This document shows positions 1-9,942 of a stretch of DNA of 64,000 bases, piece by piece. The stretch's first letter is position 1. Each line of letters begins with the position of its first letter. Both the position numbers and the translations under genes were made by a program. The stretch lies in contig PKCN01000020.1 in NCBI GenBank assembly GCA_002862205.1, positions 25,029-89,028 on the forward strand, read 5' to 3'. The notes under the pieces are model-generated. The model did no database searches and was not told the origin of the DNA. It saw only the letters and a program-made list of their open reading frames with translations. Source of the DNA: Planctomycetaceae bacterium. GTDB lineage: Bacteria; Planctomycetota; Planctomycetia; Pirellulales; Pirellulaceae.

Positions 1-1
1 C

Positions 2-913
2 ACTCAACGGGAACGTAAGTTGATTCGCGATTGGATCGTTGATTTGCAGTCGCGAAACTTGCTCGTTGATCGACTCTCTGTCGACGTGACCGGGGAAAAA
101 TACATTGGAGCAAAGGTCGGCGGGACGGAACGGATTGTTGCCCGCAGGTTTGCGTTCACTTGGATCGTTGACCATCCAGGTGATCGTGAACGGTTGATCT
201 TTGCAGACCAAAGCCTGCTAGGCACCTTCATGAAACCGATGCAGGGTGCTTATCTGATTGATTCGCAGGCGTCGGCATATGACCAACTGAGAATTGAACA
301 TTGGTTTCATGGTGCGACCGGTAAGCAAGTGCACGCACCTTCGAAGAGCAAGTCATTGAATGAACGCTTTAAACTGTGTGGTGTCTTCGATCCCATTTGT
401 GCGACCACGGGTGGGGTAATCAGTATCACTACCGGGAATGCTTTTCATCGGGGTAAATGCCAGTTGCACGTGAAGAATCTGATTGGTCTTTACAGGAAAG
501 GTGACCTTACCGTTGCAGCATTTGAGTATCACCCTGTGCCTGATTTGATTTTCGTTCGGGCTGCAATGTTTCGTCGTGCGTCGCCTGTGCAGATTGATGA
601 TTTTGTGTCGTTGGGTAGTGACTTGGTGCAAGTGTCAGAGTTGGGCGATCAACGCGGGCAGCAAGAATTGTCCTCGCTTCATAAAATCCTGAAACCACAC
701 GCTCGAACCAAGTCCACCTGGGCTGACGTGAGGGGTATGGAGGGGATGCAGTTGCCGGTGAAATTGCACGCCTTGACACTTGGTGGTGTTCAGGATTTTG
801 AAGTGAGCGCCAAATTCCAATGGAGGCTTGATTCGCAAATCCCTGATTCGGTATTCGCGGTTGAGAAACTTGGTGTCGTGAGTCCACTCGCAGTCTGGGC
901 AGATGAACGTTGA
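2..913 (+). CDS. hypothetical protein, 5' end outside the window
   Basis: The reading frame is open to the left edge: six codons (TQRERK) precede the first possible in-window start, a TTG at 20, so the true start probably lies upstream. The visible 303 residues look soluble and largely beta-strand; no membrane segment, metal motif or catalytic signature stands out. I do not recognise the family. The gene ends 63 bases before the stop of the convergent aldolase gene. The stop at 911-913 is clear. No function is proposed. Confidence 0.7.
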   Translation, partial: TQRERKLIRDWIVDLQSRNLLVDRLSVDVTGEKYIGAKVGGTERIVARRFAFTWIVDHPGDRERLIFADQSLLGTFMKPMQGAYLIDSQASAYDQLRIEHWFHGATGKQVHAPSKSKSLNERFKLCGVFDPICATTGGVISITTGNAFHRGKCQLHVKNLIGLYRKGDLTVAAFEYHPVPDLIFVRAAMFRRASPVQIDDFVSLGSDLVQVSELGDQRGQQELSSLHKILKPHARTKSTWADVRGMEGMQLPVKLHALTLGGVQDFEVSAKFQWRLDSQIPDSVFAVEKLGVVSPLAVWADER

Positions 914-976
914 GCAAAGCTGCCGATGCTTGGAAAGCTGGCAGAGATCCGATGGCAGGCAACATTTCACCGAGGA

Positions 977-1957
977 TCAGGAACCAAGCTGTCGCATCAC
1001 ACGCTGAACAATCTTTTCGATGGCTTCCGGAGGCATCACGAGCGTCTCATCAAGTTCGGCTACTTCCGCAACCAGATTGTCAATTTCGCGTTGGGTGCGT
1101 GCGACCGCATCTTTTTGCTGTTCCGAAAGTGGGACTCGCCCCGAACCCAGATTCCAGCCTCTTGATCTGGCGCCAGCGCGAAAACCTTCGGGGAATTCCC
1201 CTAGCGAGATCATCGCATCGAATAGTGGTAGCAATTGGTACTGTAAACGCATCGCCTCTTTGAAGTTGCCAGAAACCACGCTGCGATGGATCGCGCGGGT
1301 GAGTTCCGGTACAACGCCACTCGTTGCATTGGTGCCACCATCTGCTCCAGCAATCAACATTGGAGCAAGCGCCGCGTCCCAACCTGTCAGGAAAGTGAAG
1401 TCTTCGCGGATGGGTCGGATTGCAGCGATCATTCGCAACATGTTCGGCAGGTCACCCGAAGAGTCTTTGATTCCTACCACGCGAGGGCATTCAGAGGCCA
1501 AGCGAATGACGGTGTCGACTTCAATGGGTGAAGCGAATAGCGGGATATTGTAAAGAGTGACATCGATGGAGACGTGGTCTGCGATTTCGCGGAAGTATGC
1601 ATAAACTCCTTCGCTACTAAGTCTGTAGTAAAAGGGTGCGACAATTGCGACGGCTCGAGCACCCATGGCACCATAGGCATCACACGCTTCGATCGTAGCC
1701 TTGACATTGGCTTCTGCAGCGCCTGCCAGTACCGGAACGCGGCCGCCAGCCTGCTCAACCACAATGTGGACAATTCGTCGACGTTCCTCGGCAGTGAAAC
1801 GTACAAATTCTCCTGTGCTTCCGTTGGGGTACAGCCCATCGACACCACGCTCAATCAGCCAGTCGACATAGCCTCGTAGACGTTCCTCATCCACACGACC
1901 TGAATCATCGACCGGCGTGATGTTGGGCGTTAGAATCCCGGTGATTGGCTGTGGCAT
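977..1957 (-). CDS. DapA/NanA-family class I aldolase (dihydrodipicolinate synthase-like)
   Basis: A 326-residue TIM-barrel lyase of the DHDPS/N-acetylneuraminate lyase superfamily, which forms a Schiff base with a 2-oxo acid such as pyruvate. Visible motifs in order are the carboxylate-binding NGSTGE near residue 45, the catalytic tyrosine in LYNIP and the Schiff-base lysine in GIKDSSGD. The substrate cannot be read from sequence: lysine synthesis, sialic acid or sugar-acid breakdown are all possible. Family members are usually about 290-300 residues; this one carries some 30 extra C-terminal residues ending in a predicted amphipathic helix ([17 protein letters not shown]). The ATG at 1957 gives a start matching the family. 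It stands alone, convergent with the gene at the left edge. Confidence 0.88.
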   Translation of the reverse strand: MPQPITGILTPNITPVDDSGRVDEERLRGYVDWLIERGVDGLYPNGSTGEFVRFTAEERRRIVHIVVEQAGGRVPVLAGAAEANVKATIEACDAYGAMGARAVAIVAPFYYRLSSEGVYAYFREIADHVSIDVTLYNIPLFASPIEVDTVIRLASECPRVVGIKDSSGDLPNMLRMIAAIRPIREDFTFLTGWDAALAPMLIAGADGGTNATSGVVPELTRAIHRSVVSGNFKEAMRLQYQLLPLFDAMISLGEFPEGFRAGARSRGWNLGSGRVPLSEQQKDAVARTQREIDNLVAEVAELDETLVMPPEAIEKIVQRVMRQLGS

Positions 1958-2047
1958 GAGCTGTGTTCAGCGAATAGCGTCAGTGATGAATGTCAGGCGA
2001 ACAGAATGCTTCTCGGCAAACCTGCTCTGGCACTGTAATCCAAACGA

Positions 2048-4462
2048 CTAAATAAGCGAGGCAATTACAAGGGCTACCACGCTCATCAGTTTCAGGAGGA
2101 TATTGAGTGACGGCCCTGATGTATCCTTGAACGGGTCCCCCACGGTATCACCCACGACGGCAGCTTTGTGAGCTTCGCTACCTTTGGACAACATCACACC
2201 GTCGACCTCAAATCCTTCCTCAATCATCTTCTTGGCGTTGTCCCACGCCCCACCAGCATTCGACTGGAAGAGTGCCATCAGCACACCGCTGACGGTGACG
2301 CCAGCGAGCAGACCACCAAGCATCAGGGCATTGGTGTTTCCACTGAGACCCAAAAGTTTTGGAACAAATCCGAATGCGACTGGTACAAGAATAGCCACGA
2401 GTCCGGGAAGGATCATCTCGCGAATCGACGCACGCGTTGAAATGGCAACGCACTTACCATATTCAGCTTTTCCGTCGGCTTTTTGAAAGGTTTTCTGGTC
2501 GGCTTCTGGCCAGTCAGAGAACTCTTCGTTCTCGTGTTTCTGCATCACCTGCAATGCATCCTTAAGCTCTGGAATATCTCTGAACTGGCGTCTTACTTCT
2601 TCGATCATTGCCATCGCTGCGCGGCCAACGGCGTTCATCGAAAGAGCCGAGAACAGGAACGGCAGCATGGCTCCAATGAAAAGCGATGCCATCACGTAAG
2701 GATTGATGATGTCGATACTGTCGATAAGGCTGTCAGGATGACTCTCGTTGTAAGTCACCTTGAACGCAGCAAACAAGGCGAGTGCCGTGAGAGCGGCTGA
2801 ACCGATGGCAAATCCTTTTCCGATGGCCGCCGTGGTGTTTCCCACCGCATCGAGCTTGTCGGTTCTCTCCCGGACTTCTGGCGGTAATTCGGCCATCTCA
2901 GCAATGCCACCAGCGTTATCTGAAATAGGTCCATAAGCGTCAACAGCGAGTTGAATTCCAGTATTGGAAAGCATCCCAACGGCGGCAATCGCGATGCCGT
3001 ACAAACCGGCACAGTTGTAAGCACCAATGATGGCGACAGCCATGATCAGGATTGGAATTGCTGTCGACATCATGCCAACCCCCAATCCCGCGATGATCGT
3101 CGTGGCCGACCCGGTCACCGATTGACGGACAATCGACTTTACTGGTCCCTTGCCAGTTCCGGTGTAATACTCCGTGATCTTTCCGATTCCAAGTCCGGCA
3201 CCCAGCCCAAACAGAATTGCGAAGAAAACTCCATTGCTGCTGTAAGTGATGTCACCGTAAGTCCATGTTGCAGGAAGCATGATGTAGATGATTGCGTAGG
3301 TGAGCAACAGCAGAAGACCTGCTGACGAAAATTCCCCAAGATTCAGTGCGTGATGTGGGTCACCACCGTCCTTCACTTTCACCAGAAAAGTACCAGCGAT
3401 CGATGTCATGATGCCAACACCAGCAAGTACCAGAGGTAGCATCACAGCGGACAAACCACTCATGCCGTGTCCAGCAAATTCTGGCAGGGCAACGAATGCT
3501 GCTCCCAAAACCATGGTGCCGATGATTGAGCCGACATAAGATTCGAAGAGGTCTGCTCCCATGCCCGCAACATCACCTACATTATCGCCAACATTGTCCG
3601 CGATGGTGGCTGGGTTCAGTGGATGATCTTCCGGAATACCTGCCTCGACCTTCCCTACAAGGTCCGCTCCAACGTCTGCTGCCTTGGTGTAGATTCCTCC
3701 ACCCACGCGAGCGAACAACGCGATCGATGAGGCACCAAACGAGAATCCAGTCAGGATGGTGATAATTTGAGTGATGTTTTCGATGCCGAAAATGCTGCTG
3801 TAGATGACTAGCAAGGTGCTTAGCCCCAAAACGCCCAGTCCAACCACCCCCATTCCCATCACGGAACCGCCTGCAAAAGCGACTTCCAATGCTTGACCGA
3901 GGCCAGTTCGTGCAGCGTGCGTCGTGCGGACATTCGCCTTCGTTGCAACTCGCATCCCGACAAATCCTGCCAGCCCCGAGCACAGGGCACCTAACACGAA
4001 TGATACTGCGATCAAAGGTGACGAATTGGTTTCCTGAGTGCTGCCCGCGTAGCCAAGCAGGGCCGCTACCACGACAACGAAAAATGCGAGTATCGAGTAC
4101 TCCGCCCTGAGAAAGGACATTGCCCCCTCTGTGATGTTAGCGGCAATTCCGACCATTCGTTCATTTCCGACCTCCTGCTTCGCGACCCACGAAGATTTCC
4201 AGAAAGTGAAAACCAAGCCGGCAATTCCGAGAAACGGAATCAGGTAGGCGATCCATGGCAGGCTGGCATCTCCCGATACGCCTGGAGCGGGGTCAGTCGG
4301 AGCGGTTCCTGCTGAGGTCCTGTCACCTGAAGTTTCCGCTTCTGCAGTCTCTTGGCTCCCTGTTGGCCCTTGATTCTCCTGCGGAACCATGGCGAGGACC
4401 GTTGAACCAAGTACACCAATTACCAAAAACATCGCAAAAAAGCGTCTAAACGCCAACATCAT
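2048..4462 (-). CDS. hppA: K+-dependent membrane-bound proton/sodium-pumping pyrophosphatase
   Basis: An 804-residue integral membrane pyrophosphatase that couples PPi hydrolysis to H+ or Na+ export. The substrate loop is intact ([11 protein letters not shown] about 263-273 and DNVGDNVGD about 289-297), and the C-terminal [15 protein letters not shown] motif is present. At residues 541-550 the sequence is [10 protein letters not shown], with Ala and Gly where K+-independent enzymes have Lys and Thr, so this is the K+-dependent class; H+ versus Na+ specificity cannot be decided by eye. Before the conserved core there is an extra hydrophobic segment (about 8-25) and an acidic Ser/Thr/Pro-rich linker (26-68), which resembles a cleavable signal or added helix. 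AAGGA lies just upstream of the ATG at 4462. Confidence 0.95.
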   Translation of the reverse strand: MMLAFRRFFAMFLVIGVLGSTVLAMVPQENQGPTGSQETAEAETSGDRTSAGTAPTDPAPGVSGDASLPWIAYLIPFLGIAGLVFTFWKSSWVAKQEVGNERMVGIAANITEGAMSFLRAEYSILAFFVVVVAALLGYAGSTQETNSSPLIAVSFVLGALCSGLAGFVGMRVATKANVRTTHAARTGLGQALEVAFAGGSVMGMGVVGLGVLGLSTLLVIYSSIFGIENITQIITILTGFSFGASSIALFARVGGGIYTKAADVGADLVGKVEAGIPEDHPLNPATIADNVGDNVGDVAGMGADLFESYVGSIIGTMVLGAAFVALPEFAGHGMSGLSAVMLPLVLAGVGIMTSIAGTFLVKVKDGGDPHHALNLGEFSSAGLLLLLTYAIIYIMLPATWTYGDITYSSNGVFFAILFGLGAGLGIGKITEYYTGTGKGPVKSIVRQSVTGSATTIIAGLGVGMMSTAIPILIMAVAIIGAYNCAGLYGIAIAAVGMLSNTGIQLAVDAYGPISDNAGGIAEMAELPPEVRERTDKLDAVGNTTAAIGKGFAIGSAALTALALFAAFKVTYNESHPDSLIDSIDIINPYVMASLFIGAMLPFLFSALSMNAVGRAAMAMIEEVRRQFRDIPELKDALQVMQKHENEEFSDWPEADQKTFQKADGKAEYGKCVAISTRASIREMILPGLVAILVPVAFGFVPKLLGLSGNTNALMLGGLLAGVTVSGVLMALFQSNAGGAWDNAKKMIEEGFEVDGVMLSKGSEAHKAAVVGDTVGDPFKDTSGPSLNILLKLMSVVALVIASLI

Positions 4463-4754
4463 GGGTAATCCTTCGTATCACGGTTGCTGATTTCACTAGG
4501 CTTGGTCGAGCCTGTGTCGCTGGTCAAAGTAGCTGAACGGGAACATTATTATGCTATTAAGGAGACGAGTGTGACCACAGGGCTGACTGGTTCGCAAGCC
4601 AATAATTTGCGATTCGATTTCTACGTTTTGTTTGGGGAGCGGATTTCTCTTTCGCTTTTGCAAATGAACGCAGTGTGTTGGGGTGGAGAGCAGGTGCTTG
4701 GGCTCGTCAACGAAACCTGCTTTTGACGACGGCTAGCATGGATTTTTGATCGTG
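4463..4754. other. intergenic region upstream of hppA
   Basis: This stretch should hold the hppA promoter (read on the minus strand). An 80-codon frame with a TTG start (4484-4726, plus strand) has no family resemblance or clear ribosome site and is not called. AAGGA at the hppA end is its ribosome-binding site. I see no other recognisable element. Confidence 0.4.
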
Positions 4755-4799
4755 GCAGGGGCTTTACTCCACTGGTTTGGTGGATCACAGGCCCCCTGC
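4755..4799 (-). terminator. nested stem-loop after the sulfatase gene
   Basis: GCAGGGGC pairs with GCCCCCTGC at the outside (one base bulged), and an inner TCCAC/GTGGA hairpin sits in the loop. It starts 17 bases after the sulfatase stop on the minus strand. No long U-tract follows in either direction, so it could be a weak or factor-assisted terminator, or a 3'-end stabiliser. Confidence 0.45.
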
Positions 4800-4816
4800 T
4801 TGTTGGTTCATTGGAA

Positions 4817-6307
4817 TCATTCGCGGCTGATTTCGTTATCTTTCTGCGATGGCTGCCAAGGAACCTGTCCGCCCTGTTGAACGTGAAGTTGTAGACGGCG
4901 GGCTAGTTCACGTCGCTTTTTAGGCAGTTTCTGGGCGAGGTCGGTACTTTCAGCGGGGTCTGTCTCAAGATCGAACAGCTCAAACTGCTTGGTTGGCAAG
5001 TCATGCACGAGTTTGTAACGCCCGTGAAGAAGAGCTTGGCTGGTAAGTCCAGAATAGGCAGGGCCGCCCTCGCGGCGGACAAAGTAGATTTCGCGTGTTG
5101 GCCACAAGTTATGACCGTTGGCACTCAGCGGCTGTTCGATAATGGGCAGCAGCGATTGACCGTCGAGTCCGTCTAATATATTGATACCAGCCAGGTCAGC
5201 GATGGTTGGGAAAAAGTCTGCCGTGCAACACACGGTATGACTTGTCGCACCTGCTTTCGTTCGTCCGGGGACTCGAACGCAGCCCGGGATTCTCAGACCG
5301 CCTTCGTACATCTGCTGCTTTTCACCTCGGAGAGGGCCATTGTTGGCTCCAACATTTGCTTGCCCACCATTGTCGCTGGTGAACACGATGACCGTGTTCT
5401 CGTACTGTCCCGATTCCTTCAAGGCATTCAGTACTTCTCCAATTCCTGCATCCATGTGCTCAATCAACGCCACAATTTTTGCACGTTTGTCACTGATTGC
5501 ATGTCCCCTGTCGGTTCGTTCCCGTTGCTTTACCTTCTCGTACCAGTCTTGTGGTGGTTGGATCGGCGTGTGCGGTGCGTTGTAGGCCAGATAAAGGAAC
5601 CATGGTTTGCCCTTCGACCCGGTTTCTCGTGGGGCTGAAACATCTGCATCAATTGACTTGGATTGTTGTGCATGGCCATTGATGTAATCGACCGCCCATT
5701 GAGTAAATAGATCTGTTGCATGCCCCTTGGGATCGATTTCTTTGCGGTCGTCACGCATGTAGTTGATGCCATGACGCCGGTGTTTGTAGTAATCGTCCAT
5801 CATGTCACCAAGATAACCTTGAAAGCGTTCGAAGCCCTGACTCAGTGGGTGCGTTTCAGGTGACAGACCGAGATGCCATTTACCGATGGCGACGGTCTCG
5901 TAGCCATTTTCTTGCAGTTGGTGTGGAAGTGTCTGTGTGAAAGGTTGGTAATAACCCCAGTTATTTTCGGGATGCGTGCGAATCACACCCGGAACTCCAA
6001 CCCGATCTGGATAGCAACCTGTGAGCACAGAAGCGCGAGTAGGTGAGCAAACCGGGCAATTCGCGTAGAGCCTTTCCAGCTTCAAAGAATCGGAGTAGAG
6101 CTGATCAAGATTTGGAGTTTGCATGTCGTCGCTGCCGAGGCAGGACAGATCGGCGAAGCCGAGGTCATCAACGATGACGAGCAGCACATTCGAGTGCTTT
6201 AGCGTGGGCGCCGTTTCAGCTGGGCAAGGGTTCGCGAAATAGTTCGCAAAAAAAAGAGAAAGGCAAGTAGCTAGAAGACGATGTTTTTCTACGGAGCTGT
6301 GAGGCAT
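4817..6307 (-). CDS. secreted sulfatase (arylsulfatase A-like, FGly type)
   Basis: A 496-residue alkaline-phosphatase-fold sulfatase. An N-terminal hydrophobic stretch (about 11-27) looks like a signal peptide, so it should act in the periplasm or outside. Metal-binding Asp pair VDDLG is at about 46-50. The sulfatase signature CSPTR begins at Cys87, the residue that would become formylglycine, and K-W-H-L-G of the second signature follows near residue 145. The downstream HTPIQPP and DNGG motifs are typical of the family. Planctomycetes carry many such enzymes for sulfated algal polysaccharides; the substrate here is unknown. No glycosidase sits beside it. It is divergent from the kinase gene. 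Confidence 0.93.
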   Translation of the reverse strand: MPHSSVEKHRLLATCLSLFFANYFANPCPAETAPTLKHSNVLLVIVDDLGFADLSCLGSDDMQTPNLDQLYSDSLKLERLYANCPVCSPTRASVLTGCYPDRVGVPGVIRTHPENNWGYYQPFTQTLPHQLQENGYETVAIGKWHLGLSPETHPLSQGFERFQGYLGDMMDDYYKHRRHGINYMRDDRKEIDPKGHATDLFTQWAVDYINGHAQQSKSIDADVSAPRETGSKGKPWFLYLAYNAPHTPIQPPQDWYEKVKQRERTDRGHAISDKRAKIVALIEHMDAGIGEVLNALKESGQYENTVIVFTSDNGGQANVGANNGPLRGEKQQMYEGGLRIPGCVRVPGRTKAGATSHTVCCTADFFPTIADLAGINILDGLDGQSLLPIIEQPLSANGHNLWPTREIYFVRREGGPAYSGLTSQALLHGRYKLVHDLPTKQFELFDLETDPAESTDLAQKLPKKRRELARRLQLHVQQGGQVPWQPSQKDNEISRE

Positions 6308-6384
6308 CGGAAGTTGATTCGGTGAGTAACGCGGATTTTGGGGATTAGTGGGGCACCATCGTAACCTGACGTTCCATCGTTTTG

Positions 6385-6413
6385 TTGACCAAAGGAGGGT
6401 AGGAAACTAAACT
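6385..6413 (+). promoter_or_regulatory. candidate sigma70-type promoter for the kinase gene
   Basis: TTGACC and TAAACT are separated by exactly 17 bases, matching five and four positions of the -35 and -10 consensus. Transcription would start near 6420, giving a leader of about 150 bases before the kinase ATG at 6569. A 22-codon frame (6414-6482) lies in that leader. Confidence 0.45.
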
Positions 6414-6568
6414 ATGAAGATGCTTTTCTCGGGTATTGCTAAACTATTGGTGGATAATCACTTACGGGCAGTGACTGGTTGACGGTCGCGGTTTGGACGT
6501 GACGAGTCCCCGTGGCGCAGGTTGTCGGTACCAGCCATCCCCACCGCTTTCACAATCCACTGATCATC

Positions 6569-9328
6569 ATGACATCGGAAGACCCGATTCGAATCGATGC
6601 GTCGACGGTACATCGTTCCGTGCATCCCAGTACTGAACAAGACGTTTCAGGTGAGATCATCGGAGGCGGTCAAAGTTTAGAAACTGCTGATGGATCTAAA
6701 GGCTCCGTCGGAACGGGCGGCGTTGAAGAAATCGCCGAAGCCAACACGGTAATACGAGGTTCATCTCGGGTTGAAAAACCGAAGTCGGTTGCCGCTATCA
6801 TCGATCGCACTCCTGCTGCAGTCACGAAAGGCTTGCTGGGAACGCAGCTGAATCATTTCCATCTTGAAGCCTTCATAGGAGGTGGTGGAATGGGAGCAGT
6901 ATTCAGAGGGCTTGATGAGCAGCTGGATCGCACGGTTGCAATCAAGGTCATTCCATTTGTTGGCGATGATCCCGATTTGCAGCGACGTTTTCGAAATGAA
7001 GCGCAAAGTGCAGCCAAGCTGGATCACCCTCGAATAGCCAGAGTGTTTGATGTAGGAAGCCATGGTGATTGGCACTACATCGTTTTTGAATATATCGAAG
7101 GCACGAACATCCGTGATCTGGTAACCAGAAATACGGTGCTACCCATTGATGATGCCGTTTTTTACACGTGCGAATTGGCAGATGCTCTACAGCATGCTGC
7201 GGACCGCGGTATTGTGCATCGGGATATCAAACCTTCAAACATTTTGATTGGTCAAGATAGCAAGATCAAACTCGTCGATATGGGATTGGCGAGATCAGAG
7301 AATCTCGACTTGAGCGAAGACATGACAGCCAGTGGTGTCACGCTTGGAACGTTTGATTACATTTCGCCCGAGCAGGCGAAGGACCCTCGTGACGCTGATT
7401 TGCGAAGCGACATTTATTCCTTAGGTTGCACGCTTCATTTCATGTTGACGGGAAGCCCACCCTACCCGGGTGGCACCATGTTGCAAAAGTTATTGAGCCA
7501 CGGCAATGCGCCGCCGCCTGACGCTCGCGCGATGCGTCCCGAGGTCAGCGATCATCTGGTTGCAGTGATTCAAAAGATGTTGGCCAAGAGTCCTGCTGAC
7601 CGTTACCAAACCGGTTTTGATTTGGTTGCTGATTTACGTGAGGTTGCTCTGCGTGATGGTTTGTCGCGTTCACAGGCTCTCAACCCTGTCTCAATCTCAC
7701 AGCCAAATCTTGTCGGTGTTTGGTTGGAAAAACATGCTCCTTGGATCGCGGCTTTGCTGGTTTTAGTCTTGATTGCTGCTTGGCTGCAGTTGCAATCAGC
7801 CACTTCCTGGGACAATGTCGTGATCCCGGGCACGGCCGTGTTACCAGAAATAGGGACCGTGAGGGAGGTGCCCGCAGAGGAGTTGCCAACGACCAAAAAA
7901 CCAATAGATATGGAACTTGACGTCACTCCTGAATGGAATGTGAATCCGCGAAGCAGTCGCTCTAACGATACCGATTCTTCCAACGACCCAACAAAAAAAA
8001 GCTTGGTGGAAAACAAGGAAGACTCAAATGGTTTCACGCCCTTTCTGATTCCAAATGAAGCTGACGAGCAAAATCTGCGGTCCGAGTCCGGCAGATCAGA
8101 TCGTGGTGATGCAGATTCCAATGAGGCGTCAGGGCAGGTCACTCCTCAGACAATCCGGATTGTTGCTGAACTGAACGCAGATGCTGGGGCCAGTGATGTC
8201 TTGAATGCCACAACACTGCGAGACGCTTTGGTGATGGCAAGGGAAAATAAGGTCAATCTCATTGAAATCACAGTGCCGGAAGTCGTCAGTGAGCCTGTTG
8301 ACTTTCAGGTTGAGGACTTGTGGATTCGGTCGACTGTCAGCGGTGGCACGATAATCCGATTCGAGGCCGGTAATACCAGTGCTCGCGTCCAGGGAAGTAT
8401 GCTTGATGTGGGATCAAGTGATGTCGTGATGGAAGATATCAACTTTGTGTGGCAGGTCCCCAGTGATCGTGTTTCTGGCGGTTCTCTATTTGAGGTCCAT
8501 GAGAATACGCTGCTACGTCTTACCGATTGCAGCATTACGGTCAGTAACCCAAATCCAGATCTTCTCGAAAGGTTGTATGCTTTTGATGTGATTGCTGCGG
8601 CAAGCCGTTTTGGTGATGCCACTGTGGGTGAGCCAGAGGTGCACATCGAACTCAATAATGTTGTTGTCCGGGGTGAAATGACAATGTTGCATATGGGGGA
8701 GGCAGTAAGACTGGAGTTGGATTGGGACAATGGATTACTTGCCGTGTCGGGAAATATGATCGACACGGGTGGCACGCGTGCAGAAGATGTTGAGGAACGC
8801 AGCCGTATCGAGCTTGAGTTTTGGCGAGTGACTGTGCATGCATCAGCCGGGATTTTTCGGATGAGTGCAGCCGTTGATACCCCCTACCCTGCTGTGGTTG
8901 ATCGCCAGGCCCGTCAAAGTGTTTTTATCGTCGACCAGAATCGGCCGCATTTTCAGTTTTCAGGCTTTCCAAAACGCTTTCAAGGCAGCGAATTGCTCCT
9001 GCTGAGAGGAAGCTCAAACCTTTATCAGGTGGGGCCCGATTTTCGTGATGTCATGCTCCGCGTTGTGGCAGATGATGGTGTTGCCACGGTGACACAGATG
9101 ATGGATCTTGAAGAAAGTCCTCCCGAATGGGTCACGGAGAAATCGCCGCGGCGATCCTCAAGTGTCGTGCGAATTCCGCGAGAATGGCCGCCAGCAGGTG
9201 AACGCATTCCGGCAGTTTATCAACAAACCGATGCCTCTCCGCGAGGTTTCACCCCCGATTCGTTACCAACGCTGCCTGTACCGAAAAACAACGAAAATGA
9301 GGGATTGTCCATTGGGCGAACGCTCTGA
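6569..9328 (+). CDS. transmembrane Ser/Thr protein kinase with beta-helix-like extracytoplasmic domain
   Basis: A Hanks-type kinase of 919 residues from the ATG at 6569; the frame extends to a GTG at 6512, but the first 19 residues look non-coding. After a Ser/Thr-rich N-tail, the kinase domain spans about 96-362, with glycine loop GGGGMGAVFRG, Lys126, catalytic HRDIKPSN (Asp219) and SPEQ. The metal motif is DMG (237-239) rather than DFG, a common conservative change. A single membrane helix lies at 391-407, then an acidic low-complexity linker, then about 380 residues of repeated short strands that look like a right-handed beta-helix. The layout suggests sensing outside and phosphorylation inside; ligand and targets are unknown. 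It stands alone. Confidence 0.92.
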   Translation: MTSEDPIRIDASTVHRSVHPSTEQDVSGEIIGGGQSLETADGSKGSVGTGGVEEIAEANTVIRGSSRVEKPKSVAAIIDRTPAAVTKGLLGTQLNHFHLEAFIGGGGMGAVFRGLDEQLDRTVAIKVIPFVGDDPDLQRRFRNEAQSAAKLDHPRIARVFDVGSHGDWHYIVFEYIEGTNIRDLVTRNTVLPIDDAVFYTCELADALQHAADRGIVHRDIKPSNILIGQDSKIKLVDMGLARSENLDLSEDMTASGVTLGTFDYISPEQAKDPRDADLRSDIYSLGCTLHFMLTGSPPYPGGTMLQKLLSHGNAPPPDARAMRPEVSDHLVAVIQKMLAKSPADRYQTGFDLVADLREVALRDGLSRSQALNPVSISQPNLVGVWLEKHAPWIAALLVLVLIAAWLQLQSATSWDNVVIPGTAVLPEIGTVREVPAEELPTTKKPIDMELDVTPEWNVNPRSSRSNDTDSSNDPTKKSLVENKEDSNGFTPFLIPNEADEQNLRSESGRSDRGDADSNEASGQVTPQTIRIVAELNADAGASDVLNATTLRDALVMARENKVNLIEITVPEVVSEPVDFQVEDLWIRSTVSGGTIIRFEAGNTSARVQGSMLDVGSSDVVMEDINFVWQVPSDRVSGGSLFEVHENTLLRLTDCSITVSNPNPDLLERLYAFDVIAAASRFGDATVGEPEVHIELNNVVVRGEMTMLHMGEAVRLELDWDNGLLAVSGNMIDTGGTRAEDVEERSRIELEFWRVTVHASAGIFRMSAAVDTPYPAVVDRQARQSVFIVDQNRPHFQFSGFPKRFQGSELLLLRGSSNLYQVGPDFRDVMLRVVADDGVATVTQMMDLEESPPEWVTEKSPRRSSSVVRIPREWPPAGERIPAVYQQTDASPRGFTPDSLPTLPVPKNNENEGLSIGRTL

Positions 9329-9363
9329 AAGTGCCGAAATTAGCTAGTAATTGAAGTTGGGAT

Positions 9364-9392
9364 TTGACAATCGATGGCTTCTTAGACTTAAT
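9364..9392 (+). promoter_or_regulatory. candidate promoter for the small cytochrome gene
   Basis: A perfect TTGACA (9364-9369) is followed after 17 bases by CTTAAT, which matches four of six -10 positions. The expected start is about 120 bases before the cytochrome ATG. The downstream terminator at 9943 would make this a single-gene transcript. Confidence 0.45.
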
Positions 9393-9519
9393 TATAGGGG
9401 CGGGAACTTCTTTTCTGCCTTTGAAACGACCCACCTGAACCAGTCTCGATAGACCTTTCCATGTGCAAAGGTTCGCTTCGAGAAACATGGGACCATTTGC
9501 AACCTCCGGAGAAGATTGA

Positions 9520-9912
9520 ATGAAACGATTGGCAATTCTTTTTGCGTGCCTCATGTTGGCGACTCCCGTCATGGCGATCAGCGAATTTGGCAAGCAGTGG
9601 AAAAACGAGTTCCTCGGCGGTGAGGATGTGGATGAGGATTTCAAAAGAGCTGGTCGTAAGGCCGGTTGTTACGTCTGCCACGTCAAAGGCGAAGATAAAA
9701 AGAAAGTGCGTAACGAGTATGGAGACGCAGTCCACAAGTTGTTGAAATCAGAGGACTTCTCCAGAGAGTACGTCAAAGCGAATCCAGACGAAGCCAAGAA
9801 GAAAATTCTGGAAGGTTTCAAAAAAGCTGGTGAAGCCAAAAGCAAAGATGGAAAAACTTTCGCCGACAAACTCAAGAACAATGAGTTGCCAGCTACCGAC
9901 GCAGGTCTGTAG
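9520..9912 (+). CDS. small periplasmic monoheme c-type cytochrome-like protein
   Basis: A 130-residue Lys/Glu-rich protein with a clean signal peptide (MKRLAILFACLMLATPVMA) and one heme-attachment motif, CYVCH, near residue 50. The second half is a charged, likely helical tail. Export plus CxxCH indicates covalent heme in the periplasm; electron transfer is inferred, with no partner visible nearby. CCGGAG about ten bases before the ATG is a good ribosome site. The gene has its own candidate promoter and a strong terminator, so it is probably transcribed alone. I see no distal methionine ligand with confidence, so it may be a bis-His heme or a non-classical type. Confidence 0.8.
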   Translation: MKRLAILFACLMLATPVMAISEFGKQWKNEFLGGEDVDEDFKRAGRKAGCYVCHVKGEDKKKVRNEYGDAVHKLLKSEDFSREYVKANPDEAKKKILEGFKKAGEAKSKDGKTFADKLKNNELPATDAGL

Positions 9913-9942
9913 GAATTCAAACAAGACTTTGGTATCGTGATG

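Noticed and set aside
507..965. Minus-strand frame opposite the left-edge gene
   Set aside because: It is antisense to a better coding frame, rich in His/Pro/Ser as expected of shadow frames, and has no recognisable domain.
4484..4726. 80-codon plus-strand frame between hppA and the sulfatase
   Set aside because: TTG start without a ribosome site, no signal or family features, and it would overlap the expected hppA promoter.
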